A stretch of 64,000 nt of DNA from Vicugna pacos (taxonomy: Eukaryota > Chordata > Mammalia > Artiodactyla > Camelidae), in NCBI RefSeq assembly GCF_048564905.1, contig NW_027328740.1, positions 68,824,662-68,888,661 on the forward strand, written 5' to 3'. The translations under genes and the position numbers were made by a program. The notes beneath the pieces were generated by a model. The model did no database searches. It saw nothing but the letters and a program-made list of their open reading frames with translations, and was not told the origin of the DNA. Shown here in pieces: positions 38,700 to 52,110 of the stretch (within the stretch, counting starts at the first letter, position 1; each line of letters begins with the position of its first letter).

Positions 38700-41600
38700 G
38701 AGTGGAGTTGGCAACTGAAAAGAAACTTTGTGTTCCCTTCAAGCTAGGTGAAGGACGGCTTTCACACACACTTATCTCTCAGAACTGAGCATGTGGAGAG
38801 ACGTTCGTTCATCCAGCACAAAGGGAACGGGTTGCAGGAGAAACCCTTACTCTGGTTTCTCAGTCTGTTTCCTAGTGCCGGTTAGAAGTGCCTGCCGTTT
38901 TCACTGTAAAACCGAGTTGGAGCTTGTACCTCCCCATATATATGTATGGAGTGGAGTTGGCAACTGAAAAGAAACTTTGTGTTCCCTTCAAGCTAGGTGA
39001 AGGACGGCTTTCACACACACTTATCTCTCAGAACTGAGCATGTGGAGAGACGTTCGTTCATCCAGCACAAAGGGAACGGGTTGCAGGAGAAACCCTGACT
39101 CTGGTTTCTCAGTCTGTTTCCTAGTGCCGGTTAGAAGTGCCTGCCGTTTTCACTGTAAAACGAGTTGGAGCTTGTACCTCCCCATATATATGTATGGAGT
39201 GGAGTTGGCAACTGAAAAGAAACTTTGTGTTCCCTTCAATCTAGGTGAAGGACGGCTTTCACACACACTTATCTCTCAGAACTGAGCATGTGGAGAGACG
39301 TTCGTTCATCCAGCACAAAGGGAACGGGTTGCAGGGGAAACCCTTACTCTGGTTTCTCAGTCTGTTTCCTAGTGCCGGTTTGAAGTGCCTGCCGTTTTCA
39401 CTGTAAAACCGAGTTGGAGCTTGTACCTCCCCATATATATGTATGGAGTGGAGTTGGCAACTGAAAAGAAACTTTGTGTTCCCTTCAAGCTAGGTGAAGG
39501 ACGGATTTCACACACACTTATCTCTCAGAACTGAGCATGTGGAGAGACGTTCGTTCATACAGCACAAAGGGAACGGGTTGCAGGAGAAACCCTTACTCTG
39601 GATTCTCAGTCGGTTTCCTAGTGCCGGGTTGAAGTGCCTGCCGTTTTCACTGTAAAACCGAGTTGGAGCTTGTACCTCCCCATATATATGTATGGACTGG
39701 AGTTGGCAACTGAAAAGAAACTTTGTGTTCCCTTCAAGCTAGGTGAAGGACGGCTTTCACACACACTTATCTCTCAGAACTGAGCATGTGGAGAGACGTT
39801 CGTTCATCCAGCACAAAGGGAACGGGTTGCAGGAGAAACCCTTACTCTGGTTTCTCAGTCGGTTTCCTAGTGCCGGTTTGAAGTGCCTGCCGTTTTCACT
39901 GTAAAACCGAGTTGGAGCTTGTACCTCCCCATATATATGTATGGAGTGGAGTTGGCAACTGAAAAGAAACTTTGTGTTCCCTTCAAGCTAGTTGAAGGAC
40001 GGCTTTCACACACACTTATCTCTCAGAACTGAGCATGTGGAGAGACGTTCGTTCATCCAGCACAAAGGGAACGGGTTGCAGGAGAAACCCTTACTCTGGT
40101 TTCTCAGTCTGTTTCCTAGTGCCGGTTAGAAGTGCCTGCCGTTTTCACTGTAAAACCGAGTTGGAGCTTGTACCTCCCCATATATATGTATGGAGTGGAG
40201 TTGGCAACTGAAAAGAAACTTTGTGTTCCCTTCAAGCTAGGTGAAGGACGGCTTTCACACACACTTATCTCTCAGAACTGAGCATGTGGAGAGACGTTCG
40301 TTCATCCAGCACAAAGGGAACGGGTTGCAGGAGAAACCCTGACTCTGGTTTCTCAGTCTGTTTCCTAGTGCCGGTTTGAAGTGCCTGCCGTTTTCACTGT
40401 AAAACCGAGTTGGAGCTTGTACCTCCCCATATATATGTATGGAGTGGAGTTGGCAACTGAAAAGAAACTTTGTGTTCCCTTCAAGCTAGGTGAAGGACGG
40501 ATTTCACACACACTTATCTCTCAGAACTGAGCATGTGGAGAGACGTTCGTTCATCCAGCACAAAGGGAACGGGTTGCAGGAGAAACCCTTACTCTGGATT
40601 CTCAGTCGGTTTCCTAGTGCCGGGTTGAAGTGCCTGCCGTTTTCACTGTAAAACCGAGTTGGAGCTTGTACCTCCCCATATATATGTATGGAGTGGAGTT
40701 GGCAACTGAAAAGAAACTTTGTGTTCCCTTCAAGCTAGGTGAAGGACGGCTTTCACACACACTTATCTCTCAGAACTGAGCATGTGGAGAGACGTTCGTT
40801 CATCCAGCACAAAGGGAACGGGTTGCAGGAGAAACCCTTACTCTGGTTTCTCAGTCGGTTTCCTAGTGCCGGGTTGAAGTGCCTGCCGTTTTCACTGTAA
40901 AACCGAGTTGGAGCTTGTACCTCCCCATATATATGTATGGAGTGGAGTTGGCAACTGAAAAGAAACTTTGTGTTCCCTTCAAGCTAGGTGAAGGACGGCT
41001 TTCACACACACTTATCTCTCAGAACTGAGCATGTGGAGAGACGTTCGTTCATCCAGCACAAAGGGAAAGTTTTGCAGGAGAAACCCTTACTCTGGTTTCT
41101 CAGTCTGTTTCCTAGTGCCGGTTTGAAGTGCCTGCCGTTTTCACTGTAAAAGCGTGTTGGAGCTTGTACCTCCCCATATATATGTATGGAGTGGAGTTGG
41201 CAACTGAAAAGAAACTTTGTGTTCCCTTCAAGCTAGGTGAAGGACGGCTTTCACACACACTTATCTCTCAGAACTGAGCATGTGGAGAGACGTTCGTTCA
41301 TCCAGCACAAAGGGAACGGGTTGCCGGAGAAACCCTTACTCTGGTTTCTCAGTCTGTTTCCTAGGGCCGGTTTGAAGTGCCTGCCGTTTTCACTGTAAAA
41401 CCGAGTTGGAGCTTGTACCTCCCCATATATATGTATGGAGTGGAGTTGGCAACTGAAAAGAAACTTTGTGTTCCCTTCAAGCTAGGTGAAGGACGGCTTT
41501 GACACAAACTTATCTCTCAGGACTGAGCATGTGGAGAGACGTTCGTTCATCCAGCCCAAAGGGAACGGGTTGCAGGAGAAACCCTTACTCTGGATTCTCA

Positions 41601-44600
41601 GTCGGTTTCCTAGTACCGGTTTGAAGTGCCTGCCGTTTTCACTGTAAAACCGAGTTGGAGCTTGTACCTCCCCATATATATGTATGGAGTGGAGTTGGCA
41701 ACTGAAAAGAAACTTTGTGTTCCCTTCAAGCTAGGTGAAGGACGGCTTTCACACACACTTATCTCTCAGAACTGAGCATGTGGAGAGACGTTCGTTCATC
41801 CAGCACAAAGGGAACGGGTTGCAGGAGAAACCCTTACTCTGGTTTCTCAGTCTGTTTCCTAGTGCCGGTTTGAAGTGCCTGCCGTTTTCACTGTAAAACC
41901 GAGTTGGAGCTTGTACCTCCCCATATATATGTATGGAGTGGAGTTGGCAACTGAAAAGAAACTTTGTGTTCCCTTCAAGCTAGGTGAAGGACGGCTTTCA
42001 CACACACTTATCTCTCAGAACTGAGCATGTGGAGAGACGTTCGTTCATCCAGCACAAAGGGAACGGGTTGCAGGAGAAACCCTTACTCTGGTTTCTCAGT
42101 CTGTTTCCTAGGGCCGGTTTGAAGTGCCTACCGTTTACACTGTAAAACCGAGTTGGGACTTGTACCTCCCCATATATATGTATGGAGTGGAGTTGGCAAC
42201 TGAAAAGAAACTTTGTGTTCCCTTCAAGCTAGGTGAAGGACGGCTTTCACACACACTTATCTCTCAGAACTGAGCATGTGGAGAGACGTTCGTTCATCCA
42301 GCACAAAGGGAACGGGTTGCAGGAGAAACCCTTACTCTGGTTTCTCAGTCGGTTTCCTAGTGCCGGGTTGAAGTGCCTGCAGTTTTCACTGTAAAACCGA
42401 GTTGGAGCTTGTACCTCCCCATATATATGTATGGAGTGGAGTTGGCAACTGAAAAGAAACTTTGTGTTCCCTTCAAGCTAGGTGAAGGACGGCTTTCACA
42501 CACACTTATCTCTCAGAACTGAGCATGTGGAGAGACGTTCGTTCATCCAGCACAAAGGGAACGGGTTGCAGGAGAAACCCTTACTCTGGTTTCTCAGTCG
42601 GTTTCCTAGTGCCGGTTTGAAGTGCCTGCCGTTTTCACTGTAAAACCGAGTTGGAACTTGTACCTCCACATATATATGTATGGAGTGGAGTTGGCAACTG
42701 AAAAGAAACTTTGTGTTCCCTTCAAGCTAGGTGAAGGACGGCTTTCACACACACTTATCTCTCAGAACTGAGCATGTGGAGAGACGTTCGTTCATCCAGC
42801 ACAAAGGGAACGGGTTGCAGGAGAAACCCTTACTCTGGTTTCTCAGTCTGTTTCCTAGTGCCGGTTAGAAGTGCCTGCCGTTTTCACTGTAAAACCGAGT
42901 TGGAGCTTGTACCTCCCCATATATATGTATGGAGTGGAGTTGGCAACTGAAAAGAAACTTTGTGTTCCCTTCAAGCTAGGTGAAGGACGGCTTTCACACA
43001 CACTTATCTCTCAGAACTGAGCATGTGGAGAGACGTTCGTTCATCCAGCACAAAGGGAACGGGTTGCAGGAGAAACCCTGACCCTGGTTTCTCAGTCTGT
43101 TTCCTAGTGCCGGTTAGAAGTGCCTGCCGTTTTCACTGTAAAACGAGTTGGAGCTTGTACCTCCCCATATATATGTATGGAGTGGAGTTGGCAACTGAAA
43201 AGAAACTTTGTGTTCCCTTCAAGCTAGATGAAGGACGGCTTTCACACACACTTATCTCTCAGAACTGAGCATGTGGAGAGACGTTCGTTCATCCAGCACA
43301 AAGGGAACGGGTTGCAGGGGAAACCCTTACTCTGGTTTCTCAGTCTGTTTCCTAGTGCCGGTTTGAAGTGCCTGCCGTTTTCACTGTAAAACCTAGTTGG
43401 AGCTTGTTTCTCCCCATATATATGTATGGAGTGGAGTTGGCAACTGAGAAGAAACATTGTGTTCCCTTCAAGCTAGGTGAAGGACGGATTTCACACACAC
43501 TTATCTCTCAGAACTGAGCATGTGGAGAGACGTTCGTTCATACAGCACAAATGGAACGGGTTGCAGGAGAAACCCTTACTCTGGATTCTCAGTCGGTTTC
43601 CTAGTGCCGGGTTGAAGTGCCTGCCGTTTTCACTGTAAAACCGAGTTGGAGCTTGTACCTCCCCATATATATGTATGGAGTGGAGTTGGCAACTGAAAAG
43701 AAACTTTGTGTTCCCTTCAAGCTAGGTGAAGGACGGCTTTCACACACACTTATCTCTCAGAACTGAGCATGTGGAGAGACGTTCGTTCATCCAGCACAAA
43801 GGGAAAGTTTTGCAGGAGAAACCCTTACTCTGGTTTCTCAGTCTGTTTCCTAGTGCCGGTTTGAAGTGCCTGCCGTTTTCACTGTAAAAGCGTGTTGGAG
43901 CTTGTACCTCCCCATATATATGTATGGAGTGGAGTTGGCAACTGAAAAGAAACTTTGTGTTCCCTTCAAGCTAGGTGAAGGACGGCTTTCACACACACTT
44001 ATCTCTCAGAACTGAGCATGTGGAGAGACGTTCGTTCATCCAGCACAAAGGGAACGGGTTGCCGGAGAAACCCTTACTCTGGTTTCTCAGTCTGTTTCCT
44101 AGGGCCGGTTTGAAGTGCCTGCCGTTTTCACTGTAAAACCGAGTTGGAGCTTGTACCTCCCCATATATATGTATGGAGTGGAGTTGGCAACTGAAAAGAA
44201 ACTTTGTGTTCCCTTCAAGCTAGGTGAAGGACGGCTTTGACACAAACTTATCTCTCAGGACTGAGCATGTGGAGAGACGTTCGTTCATCCAGCACAAAGG
44301 GAACGGGTTGCAGGAGAAACCCTTACTCTGGATTCTCAGTCGGTTTCCTAGTACCGGTTTGAAGTGCCTGCCGTTTTCACTGTAAAACCGAGTTGGAGCT
44401 TGTACCTCCCCATATATATGTATGGAGTGGAGTTGGCAACTGAAAAGAAACTTTGTGTTCCCTTCAAGCTAGGTGAAGGACGGCTTTCACACACACTTAT
44501 CTCTCAGAACTGAGCATGTGGAGAGACGTTCGTTCATCCAGCACAAAGGGAACGGGTTGCAGGAGAAACCCTTACTCTGGTTTCTCAGTCTGTTTCCTAG

Positions 44601-47600
44601 GGCCGGTTTGAAGTGCCTACCGTTTACACTGTAAAACCGAGTTGGGGCTTGTACCTCCCCATATATATGTATGGAGTGGAGTTGGCAACTGAAAAGAAAC
44701 TTTGTGTTCCCTTCAAGCTAGGTGAAGGACGGCTTTCACACACACTTATCTCTCAGAACTGAGCATGTGGAGAGACGTTCGTTCATCCAGCACAAAGGGA
44801 ACGGGTTGCAGGAGAAACCCTTACTCTGGTTTCTCAGTCGGTTTCCTAGTGCCGGGTTGAAGTGCCTGCAGTTTTCACTGTAAAACCGAGTTGGAGCTTG
44901 TACCTCCCCATATATATGTATGGAGTGGAGTTGGCAACTGAAAAGAAACTTTGTGTTCCCTTCAAGCTAGGTGAAGGACGGCTTTCACACACACTTATCT
45001 CTCAGAACTGAGCATGTGGAGAGACGTTCGTTCATCCAGCACAAAGGGAACGGGTTGCAGGAGAAACCCTTACTCTGGTTTCTCAGTCGGTTTCCTAGTG
45101 CCGGTTTGAAGTGCCTGCCGTTTTCACTGTAAAACCGAGTTGGAACTTGTACCTCCCCATATATATGTATGGAGTGGAGTTGGCAACTGAAAAGAAACTT
45201 TGTGTTCCCTTCAAGCTAGGTGAAGGACGGCTTTCACACACACTTATCTCTCAGAACTGAGCATGTGGAGAGACGTTCGTTCATCCAGCACAAAGGGAAC
45301 GGGTTGCAGGAGAAACCCTTACTCTGGTTTCTCAGTCTGTTTCCTAGTGCCGGTTAGAAGTGCCTGCCGTTTTCACTGTAAAACCGAGTTGGAGCTTGTA
45401 CCTCCCCATATATATGTATGGAGTGGAGTTGGCAACTGAAAAGAAACTTTGTGTTCCCTTCAAGCTAGGTGAAGGACGGCTTTCACACACACTTATCTCT
45501 CAGAACTGAGCATGTGGAGAGACGTTCGTTCATCCAGCACAAAGGGAACGGGTTGCAGGAGAAACCCTGACCCTGGTTTCTCAGTCTGTTTCCTAGTGCC
45601 GGTTAGAAGTGCCTGCCGTTTTCACTGTAAAACGAGTTGGAGCTTGTACCTCCCCATATATATGTATGGAGTGGAGTTGGCAACTGAAAAGAAACTTTGT
45701 GTTCCCTTCAAGCTAGATGAAGGACGGCTTTCACACACACTTATCTCTCAGAACTGAGCATGTGGAGAGACGTTCGTTCATCCAGCACAAAGGGAACGGG
45801 TTGCAGGGGAAACCCTTACTCTGGTTTCTCAGTCTGTTTCCTAGTGCCGGTTTGAAGTGCCTGCCGTTTTCACTGTAAAACCGAGTTGGAGCTTGTACCT
45901 CCCCATATATATGTATGGAGTGGAGTTGGCAACTGAGAAGAAACATTGTGTTCCCTTCAAGCTAGGTGAAGGACGGATTTCACACACACTTATCTCTCAG
46001 AACTGAGCATGTGGAGAGACGTTCGTTCATACAGCACAAAGGGAACGGGTTGCAGGAGAAACCCTTACTCTGGATTCTCAGTCGGTTTCCTAGTGCCGGG
46101 TTGAAGTGCCTGCCGTTTTCACTGTAAAACCGAGTTGGAGCTTGTACCTCCCCATATATATGTATGGACTGGAGTTGGCAACTGAAAAGAAACTTTGTGT
46201 TCCCTTCAAGCTAGGTGAAGGACGGCTTTCACACACACTTATCTCTCAGAACTGAGCATGTGGAGAGACGTTCGTTCATCCAGCACAAAGGGAACGGGTT
46301 GCAGGAGAAACCCTTACTCTGGTTTCTCAGTCGGTTTCCTAGTGCCGGTTTGAAGTGCCTGCCGTTTTCACTGTAAAACCGAGTTGGAGCTTGTACCTCC
46401 CCATATATATGTATGGAGTGGAGTTGGCAACTGAAAAGAAACTTTGTGTTCCCTTCAAGCTAGGTGAAGGACGGCTTTCACACACACTTATCTCTCAGAA
46501 CTGAGCATGTGGAGAGACGTTCGTTCATCCAGCACAAAGGGAACGGGTTGCAGGAGAAACCCTTACTCTGGTTTCTCAGTCTGTTTCCTAGTGCCGGTTA
46601 GAAGTGCCTGCCGTTTTCACTGTAAAACCGAGTTGGAGCTTGTACCTCCCCATATATATGTATGGAGTGGAGTTGGCAACTGAAAAGAAACTTTGTGTTC
46701 CCTTCAAGCTAGGTGAAGGACGGCTTTCACACACACTTATCTCTCAGAACTGAGCATGTGGAGAGACGTTCGTTCATCCAGCACAAAGGGAACGGGTTGC
46801 AGGAGAAACCCTGACTCTGGTTTCTCAGTCTGTTTCCTAGTGCCGGTTTGAAGTGCCTGCCGTTTTCACTGTAAAACCGAGTTGGAGCTTGTACCTCCCC
46901 ATATATATGTATGGAGTGGAGTTGGCAACTGAAAAGAAACTTTGTGTTCCCTTCAAGCTAGTTGAAGGACGGATTTCACACACACTTATCTCTCAGAACT
47001 GAGCATGTGGAGAGACGTTCGTTCATCCAGCACAAAGGGAACGGGTTGCAGGAGAAACCCTTACTCTGGATTCTCAGTCGGTTTCCTAGTGCCGGGTTGA
47101 AGTGCCTGCCGTTTTCACTGTAAAACCGAGTTGGAGCTTGTACCTCCCCATATATATGTATGGAGTGGAGTTGGCAACTGAAAAGAAACTTTGTGTTCCC
47201 TTCAAGCTAGGTGAAGGACGGCTTTCACACACACTTATCTCTCAGAACTGAGCATGTGGAGAGACGTTCGTTCATCCAGCACAAAGGGAACGGGTTGCAG
47301 GAGAAACCCTTACTCTGGTTTCTCAGTCGGTTTCCTAGTGCCGGGTTGAAGTGCCTGCCGTTTTCACTGTAAAACCGAGTTGGAGCTTGTACCTCCCCAT
47401 ATATATGTATGGAGTGGAGTTGGCAACTGAAAAGAAACTTTGTGTTCCCTTCAAGCTAGGTGAAGGACGGCTTTCACACACACTTATCTCTCAGAACTGA
47501 GCATGTGGAGAGACGTTCGTTCATCCAGCACAAAGGGAAAGTTTTGCAGGAGAAACCCTTACTCTGGTTTCTCAGTCTGTTTCCTAGTGCCGGTTTGAAG

Positions 47601-47617
47601 TGCCTGCCGTTTTCACT
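38700..47617. repeat. Block pair 26 units apart (38.7-41.1 and 45.2-47.6 kb)
   Basis: Offset is 6472 bp, 26 units minus 2. Shared markers are ggttagaag, gtaaaacgag, ggggaaac, atacagcac, ccgggttg, tatggactgg, ccctgactc, cggatttc, two successive gtcgg/ccgggttg units and aaagttttgc (41066/47538). Differences include caatctagg against caagctagatg and agcgtg against agcgag. It nests with the 10/11-unit duplication, so 43.8-46.2 kb looks like an insertion of duplicated units into an older, longer block. Confidence 0.8.
41045..46165. repeat. 10/11-unit tandem duplication
   Basis: About 41045-43675 and 43783-46165 share, in order, aaagttttgc, aaaagcgtgttgg, gccggag, agggcc, tttgacacaaac with aggactgag, gtaccgg, cctaccgtttacac, ccgggttg with gcagtttt, ggaacttg, ggttagaag, ccctgaccctgg, gtaaaacgag, ctagatgaagg, ggggaaac, gagaagaaacattg, cggatttc and atacagcac. 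The offset is 2738 bp (11 units minus 1) up to the gtaccgg unit and 2489 bp (10 minus 1) after it, so one ordinary unit near 41.86 kb is missing from the right copy. Confidence 0.9.
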
Positions 47618-50600
47618 GTAAAAGCGAGTTGGAGCTTGTACCTCCCCATATATATGTATGGAGTGGAGTTGGCCACTGAAAAGAAACTTTGTGTTCCCTT
47701 CAAGCTAGGTGAAGGACGGCTTTCACACACACTTATCTCTCAGAACTGAGCATGTGGAGAGACGTTCGTTCATCCAGCACAAAGGGAACGGGTTGCAGGA
47801 GAAACCCTTACTCTGGTTTCTCAGTCGGTTTCCTAGTGCCGGGTTGAAGTGCCTGCCGTTTTCACTGTAAAACCGAGTTGGAGCTTGTACCTCCCCATAT
47901 ATATGTATGGAGTGGAGTTGGCAACTGAAAAGAAACTTTGTGTTCCCTTCAAGCTAGGTGAAGGACGGCTTTCAAACACACTTATCTCTCAGAACTGAGC
48001 ATGTGGAGAGACGTTCGTTCATCCAGCACAAAGGGAACGGGTTGCAGGAGAAACCCTTACTCTGGTTTCTCAGTCGGTTTCCTAGTGCCGGTTTGAAGTG
48101 CCTGCCGTTTTCACTGTAAAACCGAGTTGGAACTTGTACCTCCCCATATATATGTATGGAGTGGAGTTGGCAACTGAAAAGAAACTTTGTGTTCCCTTCA
48201 AGCTAGGTGAAGGACGGCTTTCACACACACTTATCTCTCAGAACTGAGCATGTGGAGAGACGTTCGTTCATCCAGCACAAAGGGAACGGGTTGCAGGAGA
48301 AACCCTTACTCTGGTTTCTCAGTCTGTTTCCTAGTGCCGGTTAGAAGTGCCTGCCGTTTTCACTGTAAAACCGAGTTGGAGCTTGTACCTCCCCATATAT
48401 ATGTATGGAGTGGAGTTGGCAACTGAAAAGAAACTTTGTGTTCCCTTCAAGCTAGGTGAAGGACGGCTTTCACACACACTTATCTCTCAGAACTGAGCAT
48501 GTGGAGAGACGTTCGTTCATCCAGCACAAAGGGAACGGGTTGCAGGAGAAACCCTTACTCTGGTTTCTCAGTCGGTTTCCTAGTGCCGGTTTGAAGTGCC
48601 TGCCGTTTTCACTGTAAAACCGAGTTGGAGCTTGTACCTCCCCATATATATGTATGGAGTGGAGTTGGCAACTGAAAAGAAACTTTGTGTTCCCTTCAAG
48701 CTAGGTGAAGGACGGCTTTCACACACACTTATCTCTCAGAACTGAGCATGTGGAGAGACGTTCGTTCATCCAGCACAAAGGGAACGGGTTGCAGGAGAAA
48801 CCCTTACTCTGGTTTCTCAGTCTGTTTCCTAGTGCCGGTTAGAAGTGCCTTCCGTTTTCACTGTAAAACCGAGTTGGAGCTTGTACCTCCCCATATATAT
48901 GTATGGAGTGGAGTTGGCAACTGAAAAGAAACTTTGTGTTCCCTTCAAGCTAGGTGAAGGACGGCTTTCACACACACTTATCTCTCAGAACTGAGCATGT
49001 GGAGAGACGTTCGTTCATCCAGCACAAAGGGAACGGGTTGCAGGAGAAACCCTTACTCTGGTTTCTCAGTCTGTTTCCTAGTGCCGGTTTGAAGTGCCTG
49101 CCGTTTTCACTGTAAAACCGAGTTGGAGCTTGTACCTCCCCATATATATGTATGGAGTGGAGTTGGCAACTGAAAAGAAACTTTGTGTTCCCTTCAAGCT
49201 AGGTGAAGGACGGATTTCACACACACTTATCTCTCAGAACTGAGCATGTGGAGAGACGTTCGTTCATCCAGCACAAAGGGAACGGGTTGCAGGAGAAACC
49301 CTTACTCTGGATTCTCAGTCGGTTTCCTAGTGCCGGGTTGAAGTGCCTGCCGTTTTCACTGTAAAACCGAGTTGGAGCTTGTACCTCCCCATATATATGT
49401 ATGGAGTGGAGTTGGCAACTGAAAAGAAACTTTGTGTTCCCTTCAAGCTAGGTGAAGGACGGCTTTCACACACACTTATCTCTCAGAACTGAGCATGTGG
49501 AGAGACGTTCGTTCATCCAGCACAAAGGGAACGGGTTGCAGGAGAAACCCTTACTCTGGTTTCTCAGTCGGTTTCCTAGTGCCGGGTTGAAGTGCCTGCC
49601 GTTTTCACTGTAAAACCGAGTTGGAGCTTGTACCTCCCCATATATATGTATGGAGTGGAGTTGGCAACTGAAAAGAAACTTTGTGTTCCCTTCAAGCTAG
49701 GTGAAGGACGGCTTTCACACACACTTATCTCTCAGAACTGAGCATGTGGAGAGACGTTCGTTCATCCAGCACAAAGGGAAAGTTTTGCAGGAGAAACCCT
49801 TACTCTGGTTTCTCAGTCTGTTTCCTAGTGCCGGTTTGAAGTGCCTGCCGTTTTCACTGTAAAAGCGAGTTGGAGCTTGTACCTCCCCATATATATGTAT
49901 GGAGTGGAGTTGGCAACTGAAAAGAAACTTTGTGTTCCCTTCAAGCTAGGTGAAGGACGGCTTTCACACACACTTATCTCTCAGAACTGAGCATGTGGAG
50001 AGACGTTCGTTCATCCAGCACAAAGGGAACGGGTTGCAGGAGAAACCCTTACTCTGGTTTCTCAGTCGGTTTCCTAGTGCCGGGTTGAAGTGCCTGCCGT
50101 TTTCACTGTAAAACCGAGTTGGAGCTTGTACCTCCCCATATATATGTATGGAGTGGAGTTGGCAACTGAAAAGAAACTTTGTGTTCCCTTCAAGCTAGGT
50201 GAAGGACGGCTTTCAAACACACTTATCTCTCAGAACTGAGCATGTGGAGAGACGTTCGTTCATCCAGCACAAAGGGAACGGGTTGCAGGAGAAACCCTTA
50301 CTCTGGTTTCTCAGTCGGTTTCCTAGTGCCGGTTTGAAGTGCCTGCCGTTTTCACTGTAAAACCGAGTTGGAACTTGTACCTCCCCATATATATGTATGG
50401 AGTGGAGTTGGCAACTGAAAAGAAACTTTGTGTTCCCTTCAAGCTAGGTGAAGGACGGCTTTCACACACACTTATCTCTCAGAACTGAGCATGTGGAGAG
50501 ACGTTCGTTCATCCAGCACAAAGGGAACGGGTTGCAGGAGAAACCCTTACTCTGGTTTCTCAGTCTGTTTCCTAGTGCCGGTTAGAAGTGCCTGCCGTTT

Positions 50601-50790
50601 TCACTGTAAAACCGAGTTGGAGCTTGTACCTCCCCATATATATGTATGGAGTGGAGTTGGCAACTGAAAAGAAACTTTGTGTTCCCTTCAAGCTAGGTGA
50701 AGGACGGCTTTCACACACACTTATCTCTCAGAACTGAGCATGTGGAGAGACGTTCGTTCATCCAGCACAAAGGGAACGGTTTGCAGGAGA
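46860..50790. repeat. Block pair 9 units apart (46.9-48.55 and 49.1-50.8 kb)
   Basis: Offset is 2241 bp exactly. Markers are cggatttc (46970/49211), ggattctcagtcgg with ccgggttg, aaagttttgc (47538/49779), aaaagcgag, tttcaaacac (47973/50214), ggaacttg and ggttagaag. ggccactg at 47671 is private to the left copy. The match ends where the right copy enters the gtaaaacgag unit at 50857. Confidence 0.85.
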
Positions 50791-52110
50791 AACCCTGACT
50801 CTGGTTTCTCAGTCTGTTTCCTAGTGCCGGTTAGAAGTGCCTGCCGTTTTCACTGTAAAACGAGTTGGAGCTTGTACCTCCCCATATATATGTATGGAGT
50901 GGAGTTGGCAACTGAAAAGAAACTTTGTGTTCCCTTCAAGCTAGGTGAAGGACGGCTTTCACACACACTTATCTCTCAGAACTGAGCATGTGGAGAGACG
51001 TTCGTTCATCCAGCACAAAGGGAACGGGTTGCAGGAGAAACCCTGACTCTGGTTTCTCAGTCTGTTTCCTAGTGCCGGTTTGAAGTGCCTGCCGTTTTCA
51101 CTGTAAAACCGAGTTGGAGCTTGTACCTCCCCATATATATGTATGGAGTGGAGTTGGCAACTGAAAAGAAACTTTGTGTTCCCTTCAAGCTAGGTGAAGG
51201 ACGGATTTCACACACACTTATCTCTCAGAACTGAGCATGTGGAGAGACGTTCGTTCATCCAGCACAAAGGGAACGGGTTGCAGGAGAAACCCTTACTCTG
51301 GATTCTCAGTCGGTTTCCTAGTGCCGGGTTGAAGTGCCTGCCGTTTTCACTGTAAAACCGAGTTGGAGCTTGTACCTCCCCATATATATGTATGGAGTGG
51401 AGTTGGCAACTGAAAAGAAACTTTTTGTTCCCTTCAAGCTAGGTGAAGGACGGCTTTCACACACACTTATCTCTCAGAACTGAGCATGTGGAGAGACGTT
51501 CGTTCATCCAGCACAAAGGGAACGGGTTGCAGGAGAAACCCTTACTCTGGTTTCTCAGTCGGTTTCCTAGTGCCGGGTTGAAGTGCCTGCCGTTTTCACT
51601 GTAAAACCGAGTTGGAGCTTGTACCTCCCCATATATATGTATGGAGTGGAGTTGGCAACTGAAAAGAAACTTTGTGTTCCCTTCAAGCTAGGTGAAGGAC
51701 GGCTTTCACACACACTTATCTCTCAGAACTGAGCATGTGGAGAGACGTTCGTTCATCCAGCACAAAGGGAAAGTTTTGCAGGAGAAACCCTTATTCTGGT
51801 TTCTCAGTCTGTTTCCTAGTGCCGGTTTGAAGTGCCTGCCGTTTTCACTGTAAAAGCGAGTTGGAGCTTGTACCTCCCCATATATATGTATGGAGTGGAG
51901 TTGGCAACTGAAAAGAAACTTTGTGTTCCCTTCAAGCTAGGTGAAGGACGGCTTTCACACACACTTATCTCTCAGAACTGAGCATGTGGAGAGACGTTCG
52001 TTCATCCAGCACAAAGGGAACGGGTTGCATTAGAAACCCTTACTCTGGTTTCTCAGTCGGTTTCCTAGTGCCGGGTTGAAGTGCCTGCCGTTTTCACTGT
52101 AAAACCGAGT
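49100..52110. repeat. Block pair 8 units apart (49.1-50.1 and 51.1-52.1 kb)
   Basis: cggatttc (49211/51202) and aaagttttgc (49779/51770) repeat at 1991 bp, 8 units minus the base lost in the gtaaaacgag unit at 50857. The four-unit motif cggatttc, ggattctcagtcgg/ccgggttg, gtcgg/ccgggttg, aaagttttgc/aaaagcgag thus occurs in full at 40.5, 47.0, 49.2 and 51.2 kb. Confidence 0.8.

Larger units (their letters stand above)
35921..50866. repeat. Subfamily of six 248-bp units lacking one c in gtaaaaccgag
   Basis: Units reading gtaaaacgagttgg occur at about 35921, 36667, 39157, 43140, 45629 and 50857. All also carry ggttagaag just upstream, and the last four are preceded by ccctgac. Spacings are 746, 2490, 3983, 2489 and 5228 bp, all whole numbers of units less the lost base. 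A single founder near 36 kb spread by block copying is the simplest reading. Confidence 0.85.
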
